From Parvibaculaceae bacterium Mf 1.05b.01 (GTDB lineage Bacteria; Pseudomonadota; Alphaproteobacteria; Parvibaculales; Parvibaculaceae): a DNA stretch of 64,000 bases. The stretch lies in assembly GCA_000509225.1 (NCBI GenBank), contig BAOK01000001.1, positions 1,054,001-1,118,000 of the forward strand. Reading direction: 5' to 3'. The translations under genes and the position numbers were made by a program. Under the pieces are notes generated by a model that made no database searches, was not told where the DNA came from, and saw only the letters and a list, made by a program, of their open reading frames with translations. Positions 34,832-44,370 of the stretch are shown here, piece by piece (position 1 is the first letter of the stretch; the number at the start of each line of letters is the position of its first letter).

Positions 34832-35914
34832 CTAGTCGAACATGATGACGGAGCGAGCCAGCTCGCCGCGTTCCAGCTCTTCAAACGCACTGTTCACGTC
34901 CGCCAGCTTAATTCGTTGCGAGATCATATTGTCGAGTTTCAGCTTGCCTGACATGTAGAAGTCAACATAGCGCGGCATATCGACTGGAAAGCGATTGGAC
35001 CCCATGAGTGAGCCCTGGATCTTCTTCTCAGCGAGGAAGTCAGCGCCATGTAGTTCAATGTTGGTGCCAAGCGGGATCATGCCGATCACTGTCGCCGTGC
35101 CGCCCCGGGCGAGCATTTTGAACGCTTGCTCTGTGGTTGGCTTGAGGCCGATGGCTTCGAGCGCATGATGAACACCACCGCCTGTGAGCTCCATGACCTG
35201 CGCCACCGGATCTCCCTGAGAAGCATCAACGACGTCGGTTGCGCCAAATTCTTTTGCAAGGTTGAGCTTGGAGCCCTGCATATCAACAGCGATGATCCGT
35301 CCGGCACCGGCGATCGATGCACCGTTAATTGCGGCAAGACCAACGCCGCCGCAACCAATAACGGCGACAGTTTCGCCAGGCTGGACTTTTGCTGTATTTG
35401 TGATCGCGCCGACACCCGTAGTCACAGAACAGCCAATCAACGCAGCAACGTCCATTGGCATGTCTTTGCGTATTTTTGTGCAGGCATGTTCATGGATCAG
35501 CATCTGCTCAGCGAATGAGGAGAGGTTGAGGAACTGGTACATCGGGTCAGCAGCATTGGCGAGACGCGGTTCATCATCAGGGCCGCGCTGCGTCTCGGTG
35601 CCGGGACAGCGTGACATGTGTCCGGTGAGGCAGTGCTCGCAATGCCCACAAAAGGCGCTCAGGCAAGTAATCACGTGATCGCCGACAGCGACTGTGCGGA
35701 CCTCTGATCCGATCTGTTCGACCACACCGGAAGATTCGTGTCCTAGAACGGCGGGGAGGGGGTAAGGGTAAGTCCCGTTCACAAAATGAAGGTCAGAGTG
35801 GCAGACACCCGCGGCAGCAGTACGGATGAGTACCTCGTGGGGCCCTGGTTTGTTGATCTGAACGTCTTCGATCTGGAGTGGTTTGCCCACTTCCCGTAAC
35901 ACAGCCGCTTTCAT
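34832..35914 (-). CDS. Zinc-dependent alcohol dehydrogenase (MDR family)
   Basis: A 360-residue NAD(P)-dependent dehydrogenase. The catalytic zinc ligands are in GVCHSDLHF (Cys38 region), GHESSGVVE and CSV near residue 158. The structural-zinc Cys set is CSAFCGHCEHCLTGHMSRC, which shows the spacing of class III-like enzymes. The Rossmann motif is VIGCGGVGLAAINGA. The substrate is not determined. Relatives include S-(hydroxymethyl)glutathione and mycothiol-type dehydrogenases. A GGGAG ribosome site precedes the ATG. It has no operon partner. Confidence 0.88.
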   Translation of the reverse strand: MKAAVLREVGKPLQIEDVQINKPGPHEVLIRTAAAGVCHSDLHFVNGTYPYPLPAVLGHESSGVVEQIGSEVRTVAVGDHVITCLSAFCGHCEHCLTGHMSRCPGTETQRGPDDEPRLANAADPMYQFLNLSSFAEQMLIHEHACTKIRKDMPMDVAALIGCSVTTGVGAITNTAKVQPGETVAVIGCGGVGLAAINGASIAGAGRIIAVDMQGSKLNLAKEFGATDVVDASQGDPVAQVMELTGGGVHHALEAIGLKPTTEQAFKMLARGGTATVIGMIPLGTNIELHGADFLAEKKIQGSLMGSNRFPVDMPRYVDFYMSGKLKLDNMISQRIKLADVNSAFEELERGELARSVIMFD

Positions 35915-36017
35915 GTTTTCGCTCCCTAGTTTTGCACTCTGACAATGTGTTTTTGATTGTTCCAGGAATGTTGGCGTGGCGCGGAGCCTGCGTCAATGGC
36001 AGAAAGGCCTAGGTTTT

Positions 36018-36107
36018 GTGCGACGAATTACCCGACTATTGGTGTTAGCCGTCGCGTTCAGCTGTAGTTCAGCCCTGGTGTCGGAAGGTCGCGCATTTAC
36101 CACATAG
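36018..36107 (+). CDS. Possible 29-residue signal-peptide-like short ORF
   Basis: In the 262-base gap before the Sel1 gene, a GTG at 36018 with AGG four bases upstream opens a frame of 29 residues: two Arg, then a hydrophobic run LLVLAVAFSCSSALVSEG, ending at TAG. It looks like a bare secretion signal. It could be a short membrane peptide, the remnant of a lost lipoprotein gene, or chance. Confidence 0.3.
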   Translation: MRRITRLLVLAVAFSCSSALVSEGRAFTT

Positions 36108-36176
36108 ACTAATCAATCAGCGCGAACGCCCAGAATTGGGTATTATCTCGCCACCAAATCAGCCGAGAGTCACCTT

Positions 36177-36905
36177 ATGCCGCGTACCTTCCTAAGCTCC
36201 CTTTTCCTACAAACTGCACTTATCCTGCCGATGACCGTCACGGCAGCCTATGCCGATTTTGACCGTGGGCTTGAGCTTTATCAAAACGGCGATGCAGCAG
36301 GCGCGGCTCAAGAATGGAAGCTCGACGCAGAGAACGGGAATGTCATTGCCGCATTCCTGGTGGGACACATGTACAAGTCGGGCAATGGTCTGACCAAATC
36401 GTCCCGCCTCGCGTTTCCCTACTTCCTTCAGGCCGCGCAGCGTGGGCATTCCGATGCTCAGGTCGAAACAGCCCTCTATTATTACAATGGGGATGAGGAA
36501 GCAGACATCGAGCAAAACTATCTGGAAGCCGCGAACTGGTTTGATAAGGCGGCTCTGCAGTTCAGTGGTCCGGCGCAATACTATTTGGGCGTGATGCATC
36601 GCGAAGGCCAGGGTGTTGCCCGGGACCGGATAGAGGGTATTCGCTGGCTTTCCCTATCTGCCAACAAATTCTATGTGCCGACCTATCTCCTGCTCGCAGA
36701 GATTTACGCGAAAGGTGACGGCGTGGTTGAGGAGCCTGTGAAAGCTGCGATGTATCTGGACTTAGCCCGGCGCTATTCCGACACATCGAACAGAGCCGAG
36801 GTGTCAGAGGTGTACGATGCCACAGAGCGCTATATCAGTGCAGATGAGCGAGCCGAGGGTCGGCTACAGGCGCAACTCTGGGTCAATGCCAACGACAAGC
36901 GGTGA
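36177..36905 (+). CDS. Sel1-repeat (tetratricopeptide-like) exported protein
   Basis: A 242-residue protein with a signal peptide (about residues 1-26, cleavage AYA-DF) followed by four to five Sel1 repeats. The repeats read, for example, GNVIAAFLVGHMYKSGNGL, AQYYLGVMHREGQGVARD and PTYLLLAEIYAKGDGVVEEP. Sel1 proteins act as periplasmic or membrane scaffolds for protein contacts; no partner is evident. It ends nine bases before the convergent EthD gene. Confidence 0.85.
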   Translation: MPRTFLSSLFLQTALILPMTVTAAYADFDRGLELYQNGDAAGAAQEWKLDAENGNVIAAFLVGHMYKSGNGLTKSSRLAFPYFLQAAQRGHSDAQVETALYYYNGDEEADIEQNYLEAANWFDKAALQFSGPAQYYLGVMHREGQGVARDRIEGIRWLSLSANKFYVPTYLLLAEIYAKGDGVVEEPVKAAMYLDLARRYSDTSNRAEVSEVYDATERYISADERAEGRLQAQLWVNANDKR

Positions 36906-36913
36906 GCGGTCCC

Positions 36914-37294
36914 TCAGATAATGTGATGTTCTTCGCCATACCAGAGCGGAGAGCGAGAGAAATCGATGAACTTCGCCTCATCCTTGAGCAATGCCACACC
37001 GGCTCTTTGGCCTTCGTCAGTTGAAACAGCAGCGCGCAAGTCTTCCAGACTGTCCCACCACAGCTCAGCGACGCCATCATAGATGGCCGGCGCCGCTTCC
37101 AGTGACCCTGCGCGTGAGGCACGGGCGCCGTCATTCTCCGCCCATTCGCGGGTATGAAGTTGAACGTATTTTTTGATCCTCAGGTCTTCCGCAACCGATT
37201 TTACGAGTGGTGCGTGCTTGTTCAGCCAATAGTCCTGAAATGCCTCCAGACTGAGTTCATCGCGTTTGGTCAGACAGAATGTGATCCGGATCAT
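36914..37294 (-). CDS. EthD domain protein
   Basis: A 126-residue protein with an EthD/dimeric alpha-beta barrel fold. The N-terminal motif is FCLTKRDELSLEAFQDYWLN (residues 4-23), with HAPLVKS following. The family includes small dimeric enzymes and helpers of unknown role. The ATG at 37294 has GGAGG nine bases upstream; the frame stays open far beyond it, but that part covers the start of the divergent MlrC gene in antisense and is a shadow. The substrate is unknown. Confidence 0.82.
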   Translation of the reverse strand: MIRITFCLTKRDELSLEAFQDYWLNKHAPLVKSVAEDLRIKKYVQLHTREWAENDGARASRAGSLEAAPAIYDGVAELWWDSLEDLRAAVSTDEGQRAGVALLKDEAKFIDFSRSPLWYGEEHHII

Positions 37295-37359
37295 GGCCGG
37301 TTCCTCCCTCGATTTCATTTCTGGTTGCGGGTATCGTAGCGACAAGAGGGATCGTTTGC

Positions 37360-38871
37360 ATGAAGATTGCGGTTGGTGGTTTCCAGCACGAAACAAATAC
37401 ATTTGCGCCAATGAAGGCGGACTGGAATGCTTTTGAACAGGCGGACAGTTGGCCCGGGCTTCAGGTCGGTGCACCCTTGTTGGCTGCGTGCATCGGCATG
37501 AACATTCCTTTGGGTGGCTTTCTTGAAGAAGGGGCGCAACTGGAGCATTCGTTCGAGCCTCTTGCCTGGTGCTCTGCAACCCCGTCCGGGTTTGTGACGC
37601 GCGACGCCTATGAGCGGGTCACAGCGCTGATTTTGGAAGCTCTTTCCAAAGTCGTGGAAGATGTTGATGCGGTTTATCTCGACCTTCATGGGGCCATGGT
37701 CGCGGAACATCTGGAGGACGGTGAAGGGACATTGCTCAGAGCTGTGCGGGAACTTGCCGGACTCGACATCTTGATTGTCGCAAGCCTCGACCTGCATGCC
37801 AACATTACGCAGGAGATGGTCGATGCCTCTGATTTCCTGACCGCCTATCGAACTTACCCGCATGTCGACATGGCAGAAACAGGCAGGCGCGCGGCGCGCG
37901 TGCTTCATCAGATTGCAACTGAAAAGAAAAAGCCAGCGAAGGCCTTTTACAAACCGGATTTCCTTATCCCTCTTACCGGCAGTTGTTCTCTGGTTGAGCC
38001 AGCCGCCTCAATCTATTCGGAGATAGGGAAACTCGATCCTCAGACTGGGAAGAATGAAGGCATTTTAGGCGCGTCGTTTGCTACTGGATTTTCGCCAGCC
38101 GATATTCAGGAATGTGGACCCGCGATTCTGGTGTATGGCGCAACTTCCTCGCTTGTTCAGCAAACGCTTGATCACCTGAAAAACAGAGTCGTCAGGTCGG
38201 AGTCTGATTTCTCTGCGCCGCTGCTGACGCCCAAAGAGGCGATCGAGCGCGCACCTGCAACTCAGTCAGACACCGGTCCGATTGTCATGGCCGATACGCA
38301 AGACAATCCGGGAGCGGGAGGCAATGGGGATACGGTTGGCATCCTTAAGGCACTGATCTCCGCAAATGTAACAGGTGCGATTGTTGGTGTTCTCTATGAC
38401 CCTGAATCTGCGGCCTTGGCCCATGCTGCGGGAGAAGGCGCATCAGTGTCCTTGGAGCTCGGGGCCCACACAGGCGGGGCTCCGGAAGAAACGCCTGTCT
38501 CAGGTGACTTCTCGGTCCTTCGTTTGTCGGATGGTGAATTTGATGCGACCGGGCCTTACTATGATGGAATTCGATTGTCGCTTGGACCCACAGCCTTATT
38601 GGAGATCTCCGGTGTCAAGATCGTTGTTGGATCCAAGAAAGTCCAATGTGCAGACCAAGCCATGTTTTCCCATTTGGGTGTCGATCCACGCCAGCAGAAG
38701 ATTGTTGTCGTGAAAAGTTCCGTGCATTTCAGAGCCGACTTTGAGCCGATCGCATCAGAGGTTTTGGTTGTCTCAAGCCCCGGTCCTAATCCCGCAGATC
38801 ACCGGGAACTCAATTACCAAAATATTCGCAAAGGTGTTCGTCTGATGCCGGGAGCTGAGGAAATATCATGA
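37360..38871 (+). CDS. M81 family metallopeptidase (MlrC-like)
   Basis: A 503-residue cytosolic zinc peptidase-like protein of the MlrC (microcystinase C) family. Characteristic motifs are GGFQHETNTFAP (residues 6-17), YLDLHGAM (about 106-113), SLDLHANIT (about 143-151) and DTQDNPGAGGNGDT (about 310-323). Most members outside microcystin degraders have unknown peptide or amide substrates, so the name says family and not substrate. The stop overlaps the next gene's start by four bases. Confidence 0.88.
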   Translation: MKIAVGGFQHETNTFAPMKADWNAFEQADSWPGLQVGAPLLAACIGMNIPLGGFLEEGAQLEHSFEPLAWCSATPSGFVTRDAYERVTALILEALSKVVEDVDAVYLDLHGAMVAEHLEDGEGTLLRAVRELAGLDILIVASLDLHANITQEMVDASDFLTAYRTYPHVDMAETGRRAARVLHQIATEKKKPAKAFYKPDFLIPLTGSCSLVEPAASIYSEIGKLDPQTGKNEGILGASFATGFSPADIQECGPAILVYGATSSLVQQTLDHLKNRVVRSESDFSAPLLTPKEAIERAPATQSDTGPIVMADTQDNPGAGGNGDTVGILKALISANVTGAIVGVLYDPESAALAHAAGEGASVSLELGAHTGGAPEETPVSGDFSVLRLSDGEFDATGPYYDGIRLSLGPTALLEISGVKIVVGSKKVQCADQAMFSHLGVDPRQQKIVVVKSSVHFRADFEPIASEVLVVSSPGPNPADHRELNYQNIRKGVRLMPGAEEIS

Positions 38872-39932
38872 CCACCATTGCCCAACGGTTTGACATGATG
38901 GTGCGGACGACAACCGCACAGGACTTTTTCAATCGAATAGGGATGACCCCTCTTTTTGGGGGTGTTTTCTTTGCAACTTTATGGGGTGTTGCAGTTCTCT
39001 CAATTGAGGCCATCAGCGGACGTCTGTTTGTTGAACGATCAGGCGATGAGCTGGAGACCTTTCTCGTTGAGCTGGGCCTGGTTTTAATCCTGGGCGAACT
39101 GCTTGTGTTTGTTGTTGCTGCCATGGCCGCTCACGAGAACCGCACAGACAGGACGATTGAAGAGCTCAAACTGCTTCCTGAAGTTCCGCGAGATGGAATT
39201 GACCGAACTGAAGCAGCACTGAATGATTATGGATCCGTCCGCCTCGCGACAGTCGCACTGAGTGGGTTTGCTTTTGCGTTTATGGCACCCATTCTCGAAT
39301 TTCCTATTGTCGGGAATTATGATGCGTTTAATCCGGCCCATTGGTCTGCGGAGGTCTATGTCCACAGAATAGTTGGCCCTGTCCTAGGCGCCGGCGTCGC
39401 CCTCCTTGTTCATGTCATCATTTCTGACTCGGTGCGCTTCTGGGAACTGGCTCGGGAAATTACGTCGATAGAGCTCACTGACCTTGGGCGTTATATGCCC
39501 TTTACAAATCAAGGGCTCTCAAATGCTGCCATCGTGATTGGCTTTGTGGCCCCATTCGCCTTCGTAGCGATCGTTGACCGATATGTTCTGCTGGTCGCAT
39601 CCATCACGCTCTACGGCGTCGTCGCAGCATTTGTCGGCTTATTCTTACCCGTGTGGGCCCTTAGAGAACGTATTCAAATAGAAAAGGCGAAGGAAGCAGC
39701 CTGGTGCCATAAGCGCATCCCCGAAGCTCGAGCTGCGCTGAGAGACAGCAAACCGGGCGCGGGACAGGACCTGGCTGGGTTGTTGATGTATCTAAAGGAA
39801 GTAAACGAGGTTCATGCCTGGCCCATTGCTCCCGGCGGCATCGCCCGCTTTACGCTTTTCCTCCTCATTCCCTTAGGGTCCTGGGGCGGGGGCGCGCTGG
39901 TGGAACGTATGGTCGATTCCGCCCTGGGATAG
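38868..39932 (+). CDS. Unrecognised polytopic membrane protein coupled to the MlrC-like gene
   Basis: I do not recognise a family for this 354-residue protein. Hydrophobic segments lie near residues 25-47, 62-85, 122-141, 163-188, 219-262 (two) and 330-350. Cytoplasmic parts carry conserved-looking charged stretches, such as REITSIELTDLGRYMPF (about 195-211). It overlaps the MlrC-like gene by four bases, so the two are co-translated and probably work together, for example as a peptidase with a membrane partner. That link is an inference from coupling alone. It converges with xthA at its last base. Confidence 0.7.
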   Translation: MTTIAQRFDMMVRTTTAQDFFNRIGMTPLFGGVFFATLWGVAVLSIEAISGRLFVERSGDELETFLVELGLVLILGELLVFVVAAMAAHENRTDRTIEELKLLPEVPRDGIDRTEAALNDYGSVRLATVALSGFAFAFMAPILEFPIVGNYDAFNPAHWSAEVYVHRIVGPVLGAGVALLVHVIISDSVRFWELAREITSIELTDLGRYMPFTNQGLSNAAIVIGFVAPFAFVAIVDRYVLLVASITLYGVVAAFVGLFLPVWALRERIQIEKAKEAAWCHKRIPEARAALRDSKPGAGQDLAGLLMYLKEVNEVHAWPIAPGGIARFTLFLLIPLGSWGGGALVERMVDSALG

Positions 39933-40715
39933 TCAGATATTAAGCTCAATCCAGACCGGTGTGTGGTCTGACGGCTTTTCCCGACCACGGGGCGTCCGGT
40001 CAATATCGCAGGCGGTCAGGTGGTCCGCCGCCTGAGGCGAGAGCAGAAGATGGTCAATCCTGATGCCATTGTCCTTCTGCCAGGCGCCGCGCTGATAGTC
40101 CCAAAAGGAGTATCGGTTGGGCTCTGTGTGGCAAGCCCGAAATGAGTCGGTGAAGCCCAAGTTCATCAGCTCATAAAACCTGGTGCGGGTTTCCGGTTTG
40201 AAGAGGGCGTCATCTGCCCATGCTTTCGGGTCGTAGCAATCATCTTCATGGGGGATAACGTTGTAGTCACCCGCCAACACGAGCATCTCTTCATTCTGCA
40301 GCAGATCCTTCGCATGGGCAGTCAGCCTGTCCATCCACCCCAGCTTGTAAGGGTACTTCTCCGTGTCGACCGGATTGCCGTTTGGCAGATAAATCGCGCC
40401 AACGCGCACAACATTTTCACCGGCCGCAACGAGCGCTTCTACGTAGCGTGCTTGCTCATCACTCTCGTCGCCAGGTAATCCTGTCCGGATATCTTCAAGG
40501 GGAAACTTGGAGAGAATGGCGACACCATTGTAGGTCTTCTGTCCATGGACCGCGACATTGTACCCAAGCGCCTCAATCTCTTCGCGCGGGAAGGCCTCAT
40601 CCACGCATTTGAGTTCCTGCAGACAGACCACATCTGGCTCCGCTTCTTTCAGCCATTGAAGAAGGTTTTTTAGACGTGCTTTGATCGAGTTGACGTTGAA
40701 TGTCGCTATTTTCAT
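39933..40715 (-). CDS. xthA: Exodeoxyribonuclease III
   Basis: AP endonuclease and 3'-5' exonuclease of base-excision repair; 260 residues, normal length. Motifs are TFNVNSIKARLKNLLQWL (residues 4-21), VVCLQELKC (metal-binding Glu, about 30-38), LVLAGDYNVIP (about 142-152) and the C-terminal SDHTPVWIEL with the catalytic His. Its stop abuts the convergent membrane protein gene with no gap. Confidence 0.93.
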   Translation of the reverse strand: MKIATFNVNSIKARLKNLLQWLKEAEPDVVCLQELKCVDEAFPREEIEALGYNVAVHGQKTYNGVAILSKFPLEDIRTGLPGDESDEQARYVEALVAAGENVVRVGAIYLPNGNPVDTEKYPYKLGWMDRLTAHAKDLLQNEEMLVLAGDYNVIPHEDDCYDPKAWADDALFKPETRTRFYELMNLGFTDSFRACHTEPNRYSFWDYQRGAWQKDNGIRIDHLLLSPQAADHLTACDIDRTPRGREKPSDHTPVWIELNI

Positions 40716-40790
40716 TGAGTAAGTTCGCTTTCGGCCTCAGGTGTTTGACGCCGAACTTACCATGGGAGGGCTCAGAGGCCGCTCAAAAAG

Positions 40791-41153
40791 TCAGACGGAG
40801 AATGACGTTCCGCAACCGCAGTTGGCCGTTGCATTTGGATTGTTGATCTTGAACGCCTGGCCAATCAGATCGTCCGCAAAATCGATCTCTGAACCGCCCA
40901 TATACATCTGACTGACACTGTCGATCAGAACGGTAGCACCGGCTTTTTCAAGAACCAGGTCATCATCCTGGCGCGTGTCGTCCAGCGTGAACGCATATTG
41001 GAAGCCTGAACACCCGCCACCATTCACCGAAACGCGCAGCACCGTATCACCGCCTTCGCTCGCCATAATCTGGGCAATGCGTTTGGCAGCGCTGTCAGAG
41101 ACCGTAATTGGCTCGCCAAGACCAGGCAGTTCCAAAGTGGGTGTTTCGCTCAT
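40791..41153 (-). CDS. erpA: Iron-sulfur cluster insertion protein ErpA (A-type carrier)
   Basis: Delivers Fe-S clusters to apo-proteins; 120 residues. The three cluster-ligating Cys are in NGGGCSGFQY (about residue 48) and NCGCGTSFSV (CxC near the C-terminus). The ErpA subgroup is favoured by length and by the SDSAAKRIAQIMASE start, but IscA cannot be ruled out. GAGGA lies just before the ATG. It lies 75 bases upstream of xthA on the same strand. Confidence 0.88.
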   Translation of the reverse strand: MSETPTLELPGLGEPITVSDSAAKRIAQIMASEGGDTVLRVSVNGGGCSGFQYAFTLDDTRQDDDLVLEKAGATVLIDSVSQMYMGGSEIDFADDLIGQAFKINNPNATANCGCGTSFSV

Positions 41154-41301
41154 TCCTCAAATCCCTTGGGCTGATAGGGGATAGTTTGGAAGCATTATAA
41201 CTCTTCCTCCAGTCCATGTAAGTACAGCAAACAGATTGTCAAAGAGGTAAAAGGACTGATAGAGCGATTCAGGCCGCAAAATCCAAGTTTCGAGGCACAT
41301 T

Positions 41302-42489
41302 TTGGCGATAATCAATCCGGCAGCAACGGCGTCCTTTGCCGCAAAAGCGCAGAAAAGCCGTGGGCGTGTTCATGCCGAACACGAAAGTGCGACTCGCACG
41401 GCCTTTCAGCGGGACCGGGACCGGATCATACATTGCAATGCTTTTCGGCGTCTCAAATACAAAACCCAGGTCTTTGTCTATCACGAAGGTGACTATTTCC
41501 GGACCCGCCTGACGCACTCCCTCGAGGTCGCCCAGATCGCACGATCTGTCGCCAGAGTGCTGGGTCTGGACGAAGATCTAGCTGAGGCGTTGGCCTTGGC
41601 CCATGATTTGGGACACACGCCATTTGGTCACGCGGGTGAACACGCGCTCGATGCCTGCATGGCCGACTATGGCGGGTTTGATCACAACGCGCAGGCATTG
41701 CGGATCGTCACGAAACTTGAAGAGCGATATGCCGCCTTTGACGGTCTGAACCTGACCTGGGAAACGCTTGAGGGTCTCGTCAAGCACAATGGTCCTGTTG
41801 TCACCGCGGCTCGGTCCACCGATGAGCTGCCCCGAGCCATTGCAGAATATGCCGAAACCCAGGACCTTGAACTTGATACCTTTGCCTCGGCGGAAGCACA
41901 GGTTGCAGCTCTCGCTGACGACATTGCCTATAACAATCACGACATTGATGACGGCCTGCGCGCAGGCCTTTTCACCATTGATGATGTTCTTGCCGTTCCC
42001 TTGGCGGGAGACGTCTTTCGCGAAGCGATTGATGAGAACCCGATGATTGAAGAGGGCCGGATAATCTCAGAGGCTGTCCGGGCGCTTATCGGTCGGATGG
42101 TCAATGACTTAATCGATGAAACCAAAAGACGCATTGCTGCGGCTGGTGTCGCGTCGTCGGAAGAAGTTCGGGCGCTAGATCATCCGGTTGCCGCCTTTTC
42201 TGCAGAAATGCGAGAGAATGACGCTGCTCTCAAAGCGTTCCTGTTTGACAGAATGTATCGGCACTACCGGGTCAATCGCATGTCGAGCAAGGCACGTCGG
42301 ATTGTCGAAAACCTGTTTGAGATCCTTCACAAGGAACCAGAGCTGCTGCCGCCTGAGTGGCAGGCTGGGTGTGACGGCTCAAATGGGTTTAAAACGGCCC
42401 GGCGGGTTTGCGACTTTATCGCCGGGATGACCGACAGGTTTGCGATCATGGAACATCGACGATTGTTCGACCTGAACTCTGAGCAGTAG
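41302..42489 (+). CDS. dgt: Deoxyguanosinetriphosphate triphosphohydrolase-like protein
   Basis: HD-domain hydrolase that converts dNTPs, typically dGTP, to nucleoside and triphosphate; 395 residues. Metal ligands are seen in RTRLTHSLEVAQIAR (His) and LALAHDLGHTPFGHAGEHALD (His-Asp), with a later Asp in ALADDIAYNNHDIDDG. The start is TTG at 41302, supported by a CGAGG site six bases upstream and by the lack of a nearby ATG. It is divergent from erpA and followed by a structured gap before argS. Confidence 0.9.
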   Translation: MAIINPAATASFAAKAQKSRGRVHAEHESATRTAFQRDRDRIIHCNAFRRLKYKTQVFVYHEGDYFRTRLTHSLEVAQIARSVARVLGLDEDLAEALALAHDLGHTPFGHAGEHALDACMADYGGFDHNAQALRIVTKLEERYAAFDGLNLTWETLEGLVKHNGPVVTAARSTDELPRAIAEYAETQDLELDTFASAEAQVAALADDIAYNNHDIDDGLRAGLFTIDDVLAVPLAGDVFREAIDENPMIEEGRIISEAVRALIGRMVNDLIDETKRRIAAAGVASSEEVRALDHPVAAFSAEMRENDAALKAFLFDRMYRHYRVNRMSSKARRIVENLFEILHKEPELLPPEWQAGCDGSNGFKTARRVCDFIAGMTDRFAIMEHRRLFDLNSEQ

Positions 42490-42518
42490 GTTGGAGCCGT
42501 CATTTCTGGCAATTATTA

Positions 42519-42566
42519 GGCTGGAAAGGCAGCCGCCGCGCCGCTAGAGTGCGCCGCTTTCCAGCC
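42519..42566 (+). promoter_or_regulatory. Long stem-loop between dgt and argS
   Basis: GGCTGGAAAG (42519-42528) and CTTTCCAGCC (42557-42566) form a perfect ten-pair stem. The enclosed 28 bases are GC-rich and hold an inner GCGC-GCGC pairing. It lies 29 bases after dgt and 43 before the argS ATG. No T run follows, so it may be an mRNA-processing or stability element rather than a simple terminator. Confidence 0.6.
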
Positions 42567-42609
42567 CTATCACCTAGCCAACATCAGAATTGAAGAACCG
42601 GCACCATTC

Positions 42610-44370
42610 ATGAATATTTTCAGTCATTTCGAAGAGATCGTTTCTGACGCGCTCAGTAGCCTTCAAAGTGCAGGCACCCTTAGCGCCGACCTTGATCTTG
42701 CCCGAGTGGCTGTCGAGCCGCCACGGGACCCGTCACACGGGGACATCGCGACCAATGCGGCCATGGTGCTTGCAAAGCCTGCTGGAATGAAGCCTCGCGA
42801 TCTCGCTACTCATGTGTCAGCGGCGCTGGAGGCCAGTGGTCATTTCACCAAAGTGGATGTTGCGGGCCCTGGTTTCATCAATATGACCGTCCGGGACAGT
42901 TTCTGGCAGACCCGGCTTGCTGATGTGCTTGCCGCCCGGACCGCCTATGGCGTTAGTGAGATGGGGAAGGGCCAGAACGTCAATGTTGAGTATGTCTCTG
43001 CGAACCCAACAGGGCCGATGCATGTAGGACATACACGAGGTGCCGTTTTTGGCGATGCCCTCGCGAATTTGCTGGAGAAAGCGAGCTTTGACGTTTGCCG
43101 GGAATATTACATCAATGATGCGGGCGGCCAGATCGGCGTGCTCGCTGACAGCGCGTTCCTGCGGTACCGCGAAGCACTCGGAGAAGACATCGGCGAGATT
43201 CCAGAGGGGCTTTACCCCGGCGATTACCTCGTCCCTGTTGGACGTGCGCTTGCGGCCGACCATGGCGACAAGCTCCTGACGATGGCAAAAGCAGAACGAA
43301 ATGAGATCGTTCGGGCAGCAGCCGTAGAGGCAATGATGGATTTGATCCGGGGGGATCTCGATGCGCTGGGGATTGAACATGAGGTCTTTTTCTCCGAGCG
43401 CGAGCTACATCAGTCCGGCAAGATCGATACGACGCTCAAACAGCTTGATAACAAAGACCTGATCTATGTAGGTGTTCTCGAGCCACCGAAAGGCAAGACG
43501 CCAGATGATTGGGAGCCGAAGCCACAGACACTCTTTCGCTCTACCAATTTCGGTGACGATGTTGATCGGGCGCTAAAAAAGTCAGACGGCAGCTGGACCT
43601 ACTTCGCGCCTGACATTGCCTACCACCTCGACAAGTATCAGCGGGGCTATACGCACCTGATCGATGTCTGGGGTGCAGACCATGGCGGCTACGTAAAGCG
43701 AATGAAATCTGCCGTTGAAGCTGTGACGGAAGGTGGCGCAGATCTAGACGTGAAAATCTGCCAGCTTGTTCGGCTCATGCGGAACGGCGAACCCATCAAA
43801 ATGTCCAAACGAGCCGGGACCTTTGTGACGCTCCGGGACGTTGTAGAAGAAGTTGGGCGCGATGCTGTGCGTTTCATGATGCTTTATCGGAAGAATGACG
43901 CCCCTTTGGACTTTGATTTTGCCAAGGTCACGGAGCAGTCAAAAGACAATCCTGTCTTTTATGTCCAGTACGCCAATGCCCGTATCCACTCGGTTTTGCG
44001 CAACGCGGCCGCCGACGACGGTCTTTCCGGGGTCGATATCACCGATAGCGCTCTGGCCACCGCAGATCTTGGTTCGTTGAGCGATGAGGCCGAGCTCGGG
44101 CTCATCAAGCACATGCTTCAATATCCGCGGATGATTGAAGCAGCAGCAGAGGCGCATGAACCACATAGGGTCGCGTTTTATCTTTTCGAACTGGCCTCGA
44201 GCTTCCATGCGCTTTGGAATAAAGGCAAGGACCACCCGGAACTGCGATTTATCGTTCCAGAACAAAGAGATGTTACGCTTGCACGGCTCGCATTGATTCG
44301 GGCAACGGGGTATGTGATCGCTTCAGGCCTTGGGGTATTGGGCGTGGAGCCTATCGAGGAAATGCGCTGA
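42610..44370 (+). CDS. argS: Arginyl-tRNA synthetase
   Basis: Charges tRNA-Arg; 586 residues, class I. The HIGH-type motif is HVGH in [16 protein letters not shown] (about residues 136-151). A KMSKR motif is present in [13 protein letters not shown] (about 396-408); many ArgS lack a clear KMSKS, so this is a clear one. The N-terminal Add-1 domain and the C-terminal DALR anticodon domain ([15 protein letters not shown] onward) are complete. It is directly followed (TGAATG) by the SPOR gene. Confidence 0.96.
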   Translation: MNIFSHFEEIVSDALSSLQSAGTLSADLDLARVAVEPPRDPSHGDIATNAAMVLAKPAGMKPRDLATHVSAALEASGHFTKVDVAGPGFINMTVRDSFWQTRLADVLAARTAYGVSEMGKGQNVNVEYVSANPTGPMHVGHTRGAVFGDALANLLEKASFDVCREYYINDAGGQIGVLADSAFLRYREALGEDIGEIPEGLYPGDYLVPVGRALAADHGDKLLTMAKAERNEIVRAAAVEAMMDLIRGDLDALGIEHEVFFSERELHQSGKIDTTLKQLDNKDLIYVGVLEPPKGKTPDDWEPKPQTLFRSTNFGDDVDRALKKSDGSWTYFAPDIAYHLDKYQRGYTHLIDVWGADHGGYVKRMKSAVEAVTEGGADLDVKICQLVRLMRNGEPIKMSKRAGTFVTLRDVVEEVGRDAVRFMMLYRKNDAPLDFDFAKVTEQSKDNPVFYVQYANARIHSVLRNAAADDGLSGVDITDSALATADLGSLSDEAELGLIKHMLQYPRMIEAAAEAHEPHRVAFYLFELASSFHALWNKGKDHPELRFIVPEQRDVTLARLALIRATGYVIASGLGVLGVEPIEEMR

